Below, one piece after another: positions 44,718 through 53,835 of a stretch of DNA of 56,022 bases (within the stretch, counting starts at the first letter, position 1; the number at the start of each line of letters is the position of its first letter). The notes under the pieces were generated by a model. The model was not told the origin of the DNA. It did no database searches and was given only the letters and a program-made list of their open reading frames with translations. The stretch is from Tabrizicola sp. (GTDB taxonomy: Bacteria; Pseudomonadota; Alphaproteobacteria; Rhodobacterales; Rhodobacteraceae), in the NCBI GenBank assembly GCA_016792685.1, contig JAEULQ010000076.1, positions 1-56,022 of the forward strand. Reading direction: 5' to 3'. Position numbers and translations under genes: made by a program.

Positions 44718-45548
44718 ATGGACTGGCTGACCGATTACAAGATCCCGGTCGGGAAAGTGGCGAAGACCATCTTCGACTGGATGAAAGACAACCTCTCGCC
44801 GCTCTTCGACGCCATCTCGACCGTGATGGACGCGATGATCGCCGGGATTCTCTGGCTTTTGCAGGCACCGCATCCTCTGGTCGTCGTCGGGCTTTTCGTG
44901 GCGCTGACCTGGTATCTGCAGCGCAGCTGGAAAGTCTGTCTGGGGGTACTTCTCGGTTTCCTCTTCGTCCTGAACCAGGGCTACTGGGAGGAAACGACCG
45001 AAAGCCTGACCCTGATTCTCTCGGCTTGCGTCGTCTGCATGGGCCTTGGTGTGCCGATCGGCATTGCCTGCGCCCATCGTCCCCGGCTTTACACGGCTAT
45101 GGTTCCGATCCTGGACCTGATGCAGACCCTGCCGACCTTCGTCTACCTCATCCCGGCCATCGTCTTCTTCGGCCTTGGCATGGTGCCCGGCCTGATCGCG
45201 ACGGTGATCTTCGTCCTGCCCGCCCCTATCCGCCTGACCCACCTGGGTGTTTCCTCCACGCCGAACGCGCTTCTTGAGGCCGCAACCGCCTTTGGCGCCA
45301 CGCCGAAACAGCGGCTCTGGAAAGTGGAACTGCCCTGGGCAATGCCGCAGATCATGGCGGGACTGAACCAGACCATCATGCTCTCGCTGTCGATGGTCGT
45401 CATCGCCGCGCTGGTCGGCGCCAATGGCCTGGGCGTGCCGGTTGTCCGGGCGCTTAACAGCGTGAACACCGCCCTTGGCTTTGAATCGGGCTTTATCATC
45501 GTCGTGGTGGCCATCCTTCTGGACCGCATGCTGAGGGTGTCGAAATGA
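44718..45548 (+). CDS. choW: Choline ABC transporter permease
   Basis: The 276-residue permease has six or seven helices and the ProW-like permease core: GVPIGIACAHRP, LDLMQTLPTFVYLIPA, then the EAA loop EAATAFGATPKQRLWKVELP that contacts the ATPase. The cytoplasmic N-terminus starts MDWLTDYKIPVGK as in ChoW proteins. Its stop overlaps the choV start by four bases (ATGA), showing coupled translation. Confidence 0.95.
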   Translation: MDWLTDYKIPVGKVAKTIFDWMKDNLSPLFDAISTVMDAMIAGILWLLQAPHPLVVVGLFVALTWYLQRSWKVCLGVLLGFLFVLNQGYWEETTESLTLILSACVVCMGLGVPIGIACAHRPRLYTAMVPILDLMQTLPTFVYLIPAIVFFGLGMVPGLIATVIFVLPAPIRLTHLGVSSTPNALLEAATAFGATPKQRLWKVELPWAMPQIMAGLNQTIMLSLSMVVIAALVGANGLGVPVVRALNSVNTALGFESGFIIVVVAILLDRMLRVSK

Positions 45549-46588
45549 GCATTTCAGAAGCACGGGCAGCCGTTGAATTCGACCGCGTTTCCATTGTCTT
45601 CGGTGACAATCCGGCGCGCGCACTGCCCCTCATGGACGAAGGCAAGACCCGCGCCGAGGTCCAGCAAGCCACGGGCCAGGTCCTCGGCGTGCATGACTGC
45701 TCGCTGACCGTGGCCGAGGGCGAGATCCTTGTGCTGATGGGCCTCTCCGGTTCCGGAAAATCGACCCTTCTGCGCGGGGTCAATGCGCTGAACCCGGTGG
45801 TCCGGGGCGAAGTCCGGGTTCTGGAAGGCGACAAGATGGTGTCGGTCACCAAGGCCAACCCGGAAACGCTGAGGCGCCTGCGGGCCACCCGCATCGCGAT
45901 GGTCTTCCAGCAGTTCGGCCTTCTGCCCTGGCGGTCTGTGCGCGAAAACGTCGGGCTCGGGCTGGAGCTTGCCGGCATGTCGCCCGAAGCACGCAAGCCC
46001 AAGGTCGACGCTCAGCTTGAACTCGTGAACCTCTCGCAATGGGCCGAACGCAAGGTCGGAGACCTCTCCGGTGGCATGCAGCAGCGCGTGGGCCTGGCCC
46101 GCGCCTTCGTGACGGACGCGCCGATCCTCTTGATGGACGAGCCCTTCTCGGCGCTTGATCCCCTGATCCGCTCCAAGTTGCAGGATGAGCTTCTGGACCT
46201 GCAGCGGAAACTGAAGCGCACCATTGTCTTTGTCAGCCACGACCTCGACGAGGCCTTCAAGATCGGCAACCGCATCGCGCTGATGGAGGGGGGCCGGATC
46301 GTCCAGTGCGGCACGGCGCGCGAGATCATCGCCAATCCGGTCAGCGAATATGTCGCCGATTTCGTGGCGCATATGAACCCGTTGGGCGTTCTGACGGCGC
46401 GGGATGTGATGGAGAAGGGCGAAGCCGGACCCACTGCTCGCGAATTGCCGGCCGAAACCCCGGTCAAGGACATCATGGACATGATGTCGAAAGGGGTGAG
46501 CGAAATGGTCGTGACCGAGAACGGACGCAACCTCGGGCTGGTGCGCACTGCAAGCCTGATGGCAAAGCTGATCAACCCGCGCGGCTGA
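45545..46588 (+). CDS. choV: Choline ABC transporter ATP-binding protein
   Basis: This 347-residue ProV-like ATPase has Walker A GLSGSGKST near residues 67-75, a Q-loop in VFQQFGLLPWRSV, the signature LSGGMQQRVGLARAF and Walker B ILLMDEPFSALD. A C-terminal extension with one CBS-like segment (TPVKDIMDMMSKG) is typical of the family and may sense ionic strength or nucleotides. It completes choXWV. A tandem hairpin follows 11 bp after the stop. Confidence 0.95.
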   Translation: MSISEARAAVEFDRVSIVFGDNPARALPLMDEGKTRAEVQQATGQVLGVHDCSLTVAEGEILVLMGLSGSGKSTLLRGVNALNPVVRGEVRVLEGDKMVSVTKANPETLRRLRATRIAMVFQQFGLLPWRSVRENVGLGLELAGMSPEARKPKVDAQLELVNLSQWAERKVGDLSGGMQQRVGLARAFVTDAPILLMDEPFSALDPLIRSKLQDELLDLQRKLKRTIVFVSHDLDEAFKIGNRIALMEGGRIVQCGTAREIIANPVSEYVADFVAHMNPLGVLTARDVMEKGEAGPTARELPAETPVKDIMDMMSKGVSEMVVTENGRNLGLVRTASLMAKLINPRG

Positions 46589-46598
46589 TCGGGTGGGG

Positions 46599-46649
46599 GC
46601 CAAGAATTTTAAGTAAAATTCTTGGCAAATTCCTTCCTCAAGGAATTTG
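46599..46649. terminator. Tandem-hairpin element between choV and topA
   Basis: The first hairpin, GCCAAGAATTTT/AAAATTCTTGGC (46599-46626, loop AAGT), has a perfect 12-bp stem. The second, CAAATTCCTT/AAGGAATTTG (46626-46649, loop CCTC), starts on the last base of the first. It lies between convergent genes and closely parallels the element at 22605-22649 in layout. Confidence 0.65.
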
Positions 46650-46686
46650 GCGCGGCCTGCATCGAGCGGACCGCGTCAGCCATGCC

Positions 46687-49257
46687 CTAGCTCTTTGCGG
46701 CAGCCTTCTTGGGGGCGGCCTTCTTGGCTGCGGTCTTCTTTGCTGTCGCAGGCTTCTTCGCTACGGCCTTCTTCGGTGCGGCTTTCTTCTTGCCGCCCTT
46801 GCCCGCCTTCTCGGCGATCAGGACCAGGGCTTCCTCCAGGGTCACAGCCTCGGGCTCTACCCCCTTGGGCAAGGTCGCATTGACCTTTTCCCATTTCACA
46901 TATGGCCCATAGCGGCCGGGCATGACCTGGACTTCGCCACCATCGGGATGCGCTCCCAGCACTTTCAGCGGCCCGGCTGGTGCCGCCCGCCCCTGCCCGC
47001 GTGAGGTCTTCTGGGCCAGCACCTCGACTGCACGGTTCATGCCGATGGTGAAAACTTCCTCGACATCAGGGATGTTTGCATAGACGGGCCCATGCTTCAC
47101 ATAGGGACCGAAGCGACCGATCCCGGCCTCGACCAGCACGCCATCATCCGGGTGCTTGCCCACCTCGCGCGGCAGCGAGAGGAGCGCCAGCGCCCGCTCA
47201 AGCGTCAGTCCATCGGGCGACCAGCCCTTGGGCAGGCTGGCACGATCGGGTTTGGGCGTCGCCTCCGAGGCTTCGCCGCGCTGGACGTAAGGGCCGAAGC
47301 GGCCCGCGCGCAGGCTGATCTCGACGCCGTTTTCGTCCTGCCCCAGGATCCGCCCGTCCGAGGCGACGCTTTCGGCATCCCCGGCCAGGGGCCGCGTATA
47401 ACGGCATTCCGGGTAATTGCCGCAGCCGATGAAGGCCCCGCCCGACCGCGCGGTCTTGAGATGCAACCGCCCAGTGCCGCAGGTCGGGCAGACCCGAGGA
47501 TCGCCGCCATCGGCCCGGGCCGGATAGAGATGGGGCGCCAGAAAATCGTCAATCTTCGTAAGGACTTCGCCAATCCGCAAATCAGCCGTCTCAGCCACAG
47601 CAGCCGAGAAGTCACGCCAGAAGCGGCTGAGCACATCCTTGTAGTCGCGGTCCCCGGCCGAGACATCGTCAAGCTCGGTCTCCAGATCGGCGGTAAAGTC
47701 GTATTCGACGTAACGGTGGAAGAAATTCGACAGAAACGCCGTGACCAGTCGGCCCTTGTCTTCGGGGAAGAGCCGGTTCTTGTCCTTGCGCACATAGTCC
47801 CGGTCCACGATGGTCGTCAGCACGGACGCATAGGTCGAGGGGCGGCCGATTCCCAGCTCCTCCATCCGCTTGACGAGCGTGGCTTCGGTATAGCGCGGCG
47901 GGGGCTGGGTGAAATGTTGGTCAGGCGTGATCTGGCCCTTGGCCAGAGCTTCGCCCTGCATCACCTGCGGCAGGCGGCCTTCCTCGTCATCCTCGTCGTC
48001 TCGGCCCTGATCATAGACCTTGAGATAGCCGTCAAAGAGAACGACCTGGCCATTGGCCCGGAAGGCAACCTCGCCATCCGGCGAGGCCACGTCGACCGCG
48101 GTACGCTCCAGCCGGGCGGCAGCCATTTGGCTTGCGATCGTGCGTTTCCAGATCAGGTCGTAAAGCTTACGCTGGTCTTCCTCGACACGAATCTTCTCGG
48201 GGCCCAGACCCATGTCGGTCGGCCGGATGCATTCATGCGCTTCCTGGGCGTTCTTGGCCTTGTTCTTGTACATCCGTGGAGAGTCAGGGACATAGGCCTT
48301 GCCGAAACGCTTCTCGATCTCGCCCCTTGCGGCCATCACCGCCTCGGGCGCCATGTCGATGCCGTCGGTCCGCATGTAGGTGATATGGCCCGCCTCATAA
48401 AGGCGCTGCGCTGCATTCATGCACTGCTTGGCGCCCATGCCGTACTTGCGGGAGGCCTCCTGCTGCAGCGTCGAGGTCATGAAGGGCGGCCAGGGGTTGC
48501 GGGTCGCGGGCTTCGACTCGACGGCCACCACCTTGAAATCGCGGGATGTCGCGGCCTGGACAGCAAGCTCGGCTGCGGTCTGGGTTGGAATGTCGAATTT
48601 CGACAGCTTCCTGCCGCCGAGGGTCACCATCCCGGCCTCGAACTCCTGCCCCCTGGGGGTGCGGAAGACGGCTTTGACGGTCCAGTATTCCTGGGCCTTG
48701 AAGGCCTCGATCTCCATCTCGCGCTCGACAATGAGCCGCAGGCAGACCGACTGCACGCGCCCTGCCGACTTTGCGCCAGGGAGTTTCCGCCAGAGGACGG
48801 GAGAGAGGGTGAAACCCACCAGATAGTCGAGCGCGCGGCGGGCGAGATAGGCCTCGACCAAGGCCTGATCGACCTCGCGCGGCTCCTTCATCGCCTTGGT
48901 CACCGCATCCTTGGTGATCGCGTTGAAGGTCACCCGGGCGACCTTTTTGCCCTTCTTCAGAGAGCTTTGCAGGGCTTCCTTCAGATGCCAGCTGATCGCT
49001 TCGCCCTCACGATCGGGGTCGGTGGCAAGGATCAGCGTGTCGTCGGTCTTCAAGGCCTCGGCGATGGCGCGGACGTGTTTTTTCGACTCTGGTGCGACTT
49101 CCCAAAGCATGTCGAACCCGTTTTCCGGGTCGACCGAGCCATCCTTGGCCGGCAGGTCGCGGACGTGGCCGTAGGACGCGAGAACCGTGAAGTCGGGGCC
49201 GAGGTATTTGTTGATCGTCTTGGCCTTGGCGGGGGATTCGACGACAACGACTGGCAT
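46687..49257 (-). CDS. topA: DNA topoisomerase I
   Basis: This 856-residue type IA topoisomerase relaxes negative supercoils. The Toprim domain opens with VVVESPAKAKTINKYLGPDF, and ATDPDREGEAISWHL holds the metal acidic residues. The active-site Tyr is in YEAGHITYMRTDG near residue 300. C-terminal zinc-ribbon-like repeats follow, one with Cys ligands in CPTCGTGRLH and IGCGNYPECRYTRP and others without Cys. The extreme C-terminus is a Lys/Ala tail (repeated AKK and KKA) that likely binds DNA non-specifically. ATG 49257 is the family start. Confidence 0.97.
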   Translation of the reverse strand: MPVVVVESPAKAKTINKYLGPDFTVLASYGHVRDLPAKDGSVDPENGFDMLWEVAPESKKHVRAIAEALKTDDTLILATDPDREGEAISWHLKEALQSSLKKGKKVARVTFNAITKDAVTKAMKEPREVDQALVEAYLARRALDYLVGFTLSPVLWRKLPGAKSAGRVQSVCLRLIVEREMEIEAFKAQEYWTVKAVFRTPRGQEFEAGMVTLGGRKLSKFDIPTQTAAELAVQAATSRDFKVVAVESKPATRNPWPPFMTSTLQQEASRKYGMGAKQCMNAAQRLYEAGHITYMRTDGIDMAPEAVMAARGEIEKRFGKAYVPDSPRMYKNKAKNAQEAHECIRPTDMGLGPEKIRVEEDQRKLYDLIWKRTIASQMAAARLERTAVDVASPDGEVAFRANGQVVLFDGYLKVYDQGRDDEDDEEGRLPQVMQGEALAKGQITPDQHFTQPPPRYTEATLVKRMEELGIGRPSTYASVLTTIVDRDYVRKDKNRLFPEDKGRLVTAFLSNFFHRYVEYDFTADLETELDDVSAGDRDYKDVLSRFWRDFSAAVAETADLRIGEVLTKIDDFLAPHLYPARADGGDPRVCPTCGTGRLHLKTARSGGAFIGCGNYPECRYTRPLAGDAESVASDGRILGQDENGVEISLRAGRFGPYVQRGEASEATPKPDRASLPKGWSPDGLTLERALALLSLPREVGKHPDDGVLVEAGIGRFGPYVKHGPVYANIPDVEEVFTIGMNRAVEVLAQKTSRGQGRAAPAGPLKVLGAHPDGGEVQVMPGRYGPYVKWEKVNATLPKGVEPEAVTLEEALVLIAEKAGKGGKKKAAPKKAVAKKPATAKKTAAKKAAPKKAAAKS

Positions 49258-49588
49258 GATTTCCCCAAACTCCCAAGGCCCGCAAATGGCGCGGCAACAT
49301 GTGGGCGAATGGCGGCGCTTGTCAACCGGGGGGCTCGGCGCGGTTCCCGGGGTCGCAGCGCCCGCCCATGGCTAAGGAGGTTTCCACGGGCTTACCGGGT
49401 GCAACAGCAAGCGGGCGCACCTTGCCGCCAAGGGTAAGGGCAAGACCTTGAGAGCGCGGCATTAATCGACGCAGATCGGGCGGTTTTGGACGTCTACTTT
49501 GCGTCTTCCTTGCGTCTTCCTTCTGTACCCACGCGCAAATCCTGCAGCGCCCATTAACCATGCAGGTCGAATCAGGCCGGGCCAGTAT
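49258..49588. other. Intergenic region between dprA and topA
   Basis: I see no gene here. An 11-bp sequence, TTGCGTCTTCC, is repeated in direct tandem at 49499-49509 and 49510-49520. The topA promoter, on the minus strand, should lie within this region but no clear -35/-10 pair stands out. The sequence from 49310 to 49380 is very GC-rich. Confidence 0.35.
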
Positions 49589-50731
49589 CTAGTCCAGCCG
49601 GGAGAGCAATCCGCCGGGTTGGCGGCTGATGCGGCCTTCCAGCTCTAGGTTCAGAAGCTCGGGCGCGAGTTGGGCCGAGGTGACGTTGAGGTCGCGCATC
49701 AGCTGATCTTCGGCAAGGGGGCTGGGGCCAAGGCGCGACAGGATCATCGAGTGGAGGAGAGCGACCTCTTTCAGCGGGCGTTGCGGAGCCTCGGGTCCCG
49801 GCAGGACCGGCAGGCGAGGCTCGGGGTCGGGCGAAGCCTGGCTCATGCCGAGCGCTTCCAGGATGTCGGATGTACCCCGCACCAGCACGGCGCCGTCTCG
49901 GATGAGCATGTTGCAGCCCGAAGCGCGGGCGTCGAACGGGTGGCCCGGGACGGCCATCACATCGCGACCATAGTCAAGCGCGGCCCTGGAGGTGATCAGG
50001 CTGCCCGACTTGGCCGCCGCCTCGACCACGACCACGGCCCGGGCGAGGCCAGCCACGATACGGTTGCGCAACGGGAAGTGCCGGGCCTGAGGTTCAAGGC
50101 CGGGGGGGTGTTCACTGATCCGGCAGCCTGTCGCGTCGATGGCGCGGGCCAGCGCCTCATTTTCGGCCGGATAGATGACATCGATACCGCCCGCCATGAC
50201 GGCGACGGTCTTGCCTTCCCCGGCCAGGGCCGCCTCATGTGCAGCAGCGTCAATGCCACGGGCGAGGCCGGAGACCACAGTGAACCCGGCCTCGGAAAGC
50301 CCCTGCCCCAGCCGCCGCGCCATGCGCGCGCCCAGGGACGAGGCATTCCGGGCACCAACAATGGCGACGGCCGGGCGGTTCAGAAGTGTTGCGTCGCCCG
50401 TAACCCAGAGAACCGGCGGCGCGTCGGGCAGATCAAGAAGCGCCTTGGGATATTCGGGCTCGCCATGGACGAGAAGCCGTGCACCTGCGGCCTGTCCCTG
50501 CTTCATTTCGGCCAGCACGACGCCAGGCGGGCAGACCTCATACCCTTCGACCCCGGCAGCGCGGGCAATCTCCGGCAGTGCGAGAAGCGCCGCCCAGGCA
50601 GTGCCATGTTCGGCCATAAGGCGGTGCCAAGTCACCGCGCCCACCCGACGGGAGCGGACGAGGCGGAGCTGATCCAGCCGGTTATCCCCTACCCTGGGGA
50701 AGTCAGGGGTCGAAAGCTGTCCGTCTGCCAT
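49589..50731 (-). CDS. dprA: DNA-processing protein DprA
   Basis: DprA protects incoming single-stranded DNA and loads RecA during natural transformation. The 380-residue protein has a SAM-like N-terminal part (NRLDQLRLVRSRRVGAVTWH) and a Rossmann DprA core with VAIVGARNASSLGARMARRLG and VSGLARGIDAAAHEAAL. A C-terminal winged-helix domain follows (DQLMRDLNVTSAQLAPELLNLE). It is complete and intact. No other competence genes are in the window. It diverges from gabT. Confidence 0.95.
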   Translation of the reverse strand: MADGQLSTPDFPRVGDNRLDQLRLVRSRRVGAVTWHRLMAEHGTAWAALLALPEIARAAGVEGYEVCPPGVVLAEMKQGQAAGARLLVHGEPEYPKALLDLPDAPPVLWVTGDATLLNRPAVAIVGARNASSLGARMARRLGQGLSEAGFTVVSGLARGIDAAAHEAALAGEGKTVAVMAGGIDVIYPAENEALARAIDATGCRISEHPPGLEPQARHFPLRNRIVAGLARAVVVVEAAAKSGSLITSRAALDYGRDVMAVPGHPFDARASGCNMLIRDGAVLVRGTSDILEALGMSQASPDPEPRLPVLPGPEAPQRPLKEVALLHSMILSRLGPSPLAEDQLMRDLNVTSAQLAPELLNLELEGRISRQPGGLLSRLD

Positions 50732-50821
50732 CCGGCACCTCGCCTCGTTCGCTGGGGCAAGACTGCACTGACGCTGGTTAACGAAAGCTGAACGCCGAAG
50801 AGGATTGAACCCGGCACGGTT

Positions 50822-50833
50822 ATTTGATCAAAT
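50822..50833. promoter_or_regulatory. Palindrome upstream of gabT
   Basis: ATTTGATCAAAT is a perfect 12-bp palindrome centred 60 bp before the gabT start, in the dprA/gabT divergent region. Its TTGATCAA core suits a dimeric regulator, but I cannot say which. Confidence 0.4.
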
Positions 50834-50887
50834 GGAGCAAAGCCGCCCCGAGGCCCCGGGGCCGCGATCCATCTGGGGAGCAAGACC

Positions 50888-52165
50888 ATGCTGAACGCCG
50901 AAGTTGCCAAGCGCCGGGACGAAGCCATCTCTCGTGGCGTGGGGATGATGACCCAGATCTATGCGGATCGGGCGCTGAACTCCGAAGTCTGGGACATCGA
51001 GGGCAACCGCTACATCGACTTTGCGGCGGGGATCGCGGTGGTGAACACCGGACATTGCCACCCCAAGGTGATGGCCGCCGTGGCGAACCAGATGACGAAG
51101 TTCACCCATACCTGCCATCAGGTCATGCCCTATGAAAACTACATCCGTCTGGCGGAACGCCTGAACGACAAGGTGCCGGGCAATTTCAAGAAGAAGACGA
51201 TCTTCGTCACCACCGGCGCCGAAGCCTGCGAGAACGCGATCAAGATCGCCCGTATCGCGACGGGCCGTGATGCGGTCATCGCCTTTGGCGGCGGCTTCCA
51301 CGGCCGGACCTTCATGGGGATGAGCCTGACCGGCAAGGTCGAGCCCTACAAGAAGGGCTTCGGCAGCATGATGCCGGGCGTCTACCATGTGCCCTTCCCG
51401 ATGGATGTGCATGGGATTTCCACCAAGGATGCGATGGCGGGGATCGAGAAGCTGTTCAAGGCCGACCTCGACCCGGCCCGCGTTGCAGCGATCATCTTCG
51501 AACCGGTGCAGGGCGAAGGCGGCTTCTATCCTGCCCCGACCGAACTGGTAAAGGCACTCCGTGCGCTGTGCGACCAGCATGGCATCGTGATGATCGCCGA
51601 CGAGGTCCAGACGGGCTTTGCCCGGACCGGGAACCTTTTCGCGATGGAGATGCACGGGGTTGCGGCCGACCTGACCACCATGGCCAAGGGCCTGGCGGGC
51701 GGGCTGCCGCTGGCGGCGGTCACCGGCAAGGCCGAGCTGATGGATGCAGCCAATCCGGGTGGCCTTGGCGGGACCTATGCCGGGAACCCCTTGGGGATCG
51801 CGGCGGCGAATGCTGTGCTCGACGTGATCGAGGAAGAAGACCTCTGCGCCCGTGCGAACGAGCTCGGCAGCCGGTTGAAGCAGCGGCTGGAGGCAATCCG
51901 GGCCAGCGCGCCCGAAATCGTGGATATCCGCGGCCCGGGCTTCATGGTGGCGGTCGAATTCGCCAAGCCGGGGTCGAAGGAACCCGACGCGGGCTTCACC
52001 GGCCGGGTCCGGCTTGAGGCGCTGAAGCGGGGGCTCCTGCTCCTTACCTGCGGTGTCTATGGCAACGTGGTCCGCTTCCTTGCGCCGATCACCATACCGG
52101 ACGCGCATTTTGCGGAAGCAATGGATATCCTGGAAGCTTCGATCGCCGCGGCGCGCCAGGGCTGA
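50888..52165 (+). CDS. gabT: 4-aminobutyrate transaminase
   Basis: This 425-residue class III PLP aminotransferase converts GABA and 2-oxoglutarate to succinate semialdehyde and glutamate. It begins MLNAEVAKRRDEAISRGVG, like GabT proteins. PLP-site blocks are TTGAEACENAIKIAR, IIFEPVQGEGGF, IADEVQTGFARTG and the PLP lysine Lys267 in TTMAKGLAGG. The GabT call over related enzymes rests on overall pattern and is quite sure. No gabD is nearby. A GGGGAGCAAGACC ribosome region precedes ATG 50888. Confidence 0.92.
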   Translation: MLNAEVAKRRDEAISRGVGMMTQIYADRALNSEVWDIEGNRYIDFAAGIAVVNTGHCHPKVMAAVANQMTKFTHTCHQVMPYENYIRLAERLNDKVPGNFKKKTIFVTTGAEACENAIKIARIATGRDAVIAFGGGFHGRTFMGMSLTGKVEPYKKGFGSMMPGVYHVPFPMDVHGISTKDAMAGIEKLFKADLDPARVAAIIFEPVQGEGGFYPAPTELVKALRALCDQHGIVMIADEVQTGFARTGNLFAMEMHGVAADLTTMAKGLAGGLPLAAVTGKAELMDAANPGGLGGTYAGNPLGIAAANAVLDVIEEEDLCARANELGSRLKQRLEAIRASAPEIVDIRGPGFMVAVEFAKPGSKEPDAGFTGRVRLEALKRGLLLLTCGVYGNVVRFLAPITIPDAHFAEAMDILEASIAAARQG

Positions 52166-52167
52166 TC

Positions 52168-53319
52168 TTGGCCTACCTGTCCGAGACAGCCGAAGCCGGG
52201 ACCTATGATCTCATGTCTGCCATTCGGGATCTGGCAGCCAAGGGCGGGCCTGGATCCTGGCGGCAGGTGATCAGTCTTGTTGCGCTGTTCCTTGGGCCCC
52301 AAAAGCTGGTGCCCGAGGAATACTATACCTACGCGCTGTATCGCGAGGACCGGGGACGGGCCTTCATCCGCGACTTCATCTCGAACCGGCGGATGCGAGA
52401 GTTCAACGGCACTTTGCAAATGCCCGCCCGCGGGGCAGATCTCGGGACAATGCTGGACAAGCTTGCGACCGAGGCCGTGCTTGCGCGGCGCGGACTGCCA
52501 GTGTCGCAGACGCGGGCGGTCTATGCCCCCGTAGGGGCCCAGGTGCCAGAGCTGCCGGGTTTGCGGACCTTGCGAAATGCGGCGGATCTGGGCGCCTTTC
52601 TGGCTGATCCGGCGAACTTGCCGGTGTTCGGAAAGCCCAGAGCCGACAGCTATGCGCGTGGCGCGGCGATGATCGAGGGGCTGGCAGCTGCAGATGAAGT
52701 GCGGTTCCTGAACGGCCGGACTGTTCCGATCGCCGGGCTTGCAGCCGAGATCGTGAAGGATTGGGGGCAAGGTTACCTTTTCCAGCCGTTCTACCAGTGC
52801 GCCGAGGGCTTGCGCGACCATGTCGGGGCCGCCATGGCCTCGCTTCGGATTGTCACGCTTTGGACCGACAATGGCATCGAGCCCTGGTATGCCGTGATCC
52901 GCCTGCCGGCCAAGACGGCCATGCATGACGGCGATTCAAAGGACGCCCGGGTCTGGGGTCTGGTGGATCTGGCCACGGGTCAGGTGGTCAAGCTGCGCAG
53001 CCTGCGCGACCCCCATGCGGGCGACTTGCGCCACGGCAACAACGACGCCGTGCCCTTCCTCGGCTTCACCCTGCCGCACTGGGCCCAGGCGGTCGAGATT
53101 TGCCGGGCGGGTCATGAAAGCTTTCCTAGCCATGGCCTGATCGGCTGGGACGTGTTCCTGACCGATTCCGGCGCCATCCTGAACGAGGCGAATGCCAGTC
53201 CCGGTCACCTTTATCAGGTCGCGGCGCAGCGTCCCCTTCTGAACCCCGAGATGCGTCCGGCCTACGAACGCGCGCGCGCCTTTGCCAGGAAGCACGGTGG
53301 CGGTGGCGGCCGGTTCTAG
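52168..53319 (+). CDS. Sugar-transfer-associated ATP-grasp-type protein
   Basis: This 383-residue protein seems to belong to the ATP-grasp family linked to polysaccharide or sugar transfer genes. The ATP-binding region is near PVFGKPRADSYARGAAMI, with LRIVTLWTDNGIEPWYAVI and the late catalytic block GWDVFLTDSGAILNEANASP, which has the metal-binding Glu and Asn. It begins two bases after gabT, at TTG 52168; an ATG at 52213 is possible. The substrate is unknown, and no capsule or glycan genes are beside it. Confidence 0.72.
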   Translation: MAYLSETAEAGTYDLMSAIRDLAAKGGPGSWRQVISLVALFLGPQKLVPEEYYTYALYREDRGRAFIRDFISNRRMREFNGTLQMPARGADLGTMLDKLATEAVLARRGLPVSQTRAVYAPVGAQVPELPGLRTLRNAADLGAFLADPANLPVFGKPRADSYARGAAMIEGLAAADEVRFLNGRTVPIAGLAAEIVKDWGQGYLFQPFYQCAEGLRDHVGAAMASLRIVTLWTDNGIEPWYAVIRLPAKTAMHDGDSKDARVWGLVDLATGQVVKLRSLRDPHAGDLRHGNNDAVPFLGFTLPHWAQAVEICRAGHESFPSHGLIGWDVFLTDSGAILNEANASPGHLYQVAAQRPLLNPEMRPAYERARAFARKHGGGGGRF

Positions 53320-53455
53320 GACGGAAGGCTCGCAGCGGTTTGCCGGGACTCGGGCGACAGATCGGTCGAAATCCGCGCATTGTGCCATAATGCGGCCCAA
53401 AGCCGGACCTAGAAGGATAAGGTCTGCCTGCAGACTCACCTTAGGAGCCAAAGAC

Positions 53456-53716
53456 ATGTCTCGTTTCCTTCTTACCCTTCCCCTGATTGCCCTGCCGCTT
53501 GCGGCCTGCACCCCCGCCGAACAGACCACCGCTCTGGGCGCCCTGGGCGGCGCTGCCGTCGGTGCTGCGGTTTCCTCGGATGCTGACCGTGAAAAAGGTG
53601 CGCTGATCGGTGCCGCGGTGGGCGCTGCTGCTGCCACGCTGCTTGGACCGGCCTCGCAGCCCGGCAAGTGCCGCTACCGCGATGCTTACGGCCGCGAATA
53701 CATCGCCAACTGCTGA
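53456..53716 (+). CDS. Glycine-zipper lipoprotein
   Basis: This 86-residue lipoprotein has lipobox LPLAAC (Cys18) and two Gly/Ala zipper segments (ALGALGGAAVGAAVSS, then ALIGAAVGAAAATLLG). The end, GKCRYRDAYGREYIANC, carries two Cys. It has the outer-membrane lipoprotein pattern seen in SlyB/YMGG-like proteins. AGGAG lies ten bases before ATG 53456. A 13-bp-stem hairpin follows the stop. Confidence 0.8.
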   Translation: MSRFLLTLPLIALPLAACTPAEQTTALGALGGAAVGAAVSSDADREKGALIGAAVGAAAATLLGPASQPGKCRYRDAYGREYIANC

Positions 53717-53726
53717 AAGACCTGAC

Positions 53727-53757
53727 GGCGGTTGCCCGGATGCGCCGGGCAGCCGCC
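53727..53757 (+). terminator. Hairpin terminator after the lipoprotein gene
   Basis: GGCGGTTGCCCGG (53727-53739) and CCGGGCAGCCGCC (53745-53757) form a 13-bp stem with one G-T pair and a five-base loop, 11 bp past the stop. The following sequence is AAGAACCTTCC without a clean U-run. Confidence 0.55.
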
Positions 53758-53835
53758 AAGAACCTTCCCCAAGGCGCGGCCTTTCCCTGCGAGGGATGAG
53801 CGGTTAGAAGAGCGGCCAATCCGCGCAAGGCCAGC

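Noticed and set aside
52413-52420. TTTGCAAA as a PccR box
   Set aside because: It is a single copy inside a coding sequence and is expected by chance.
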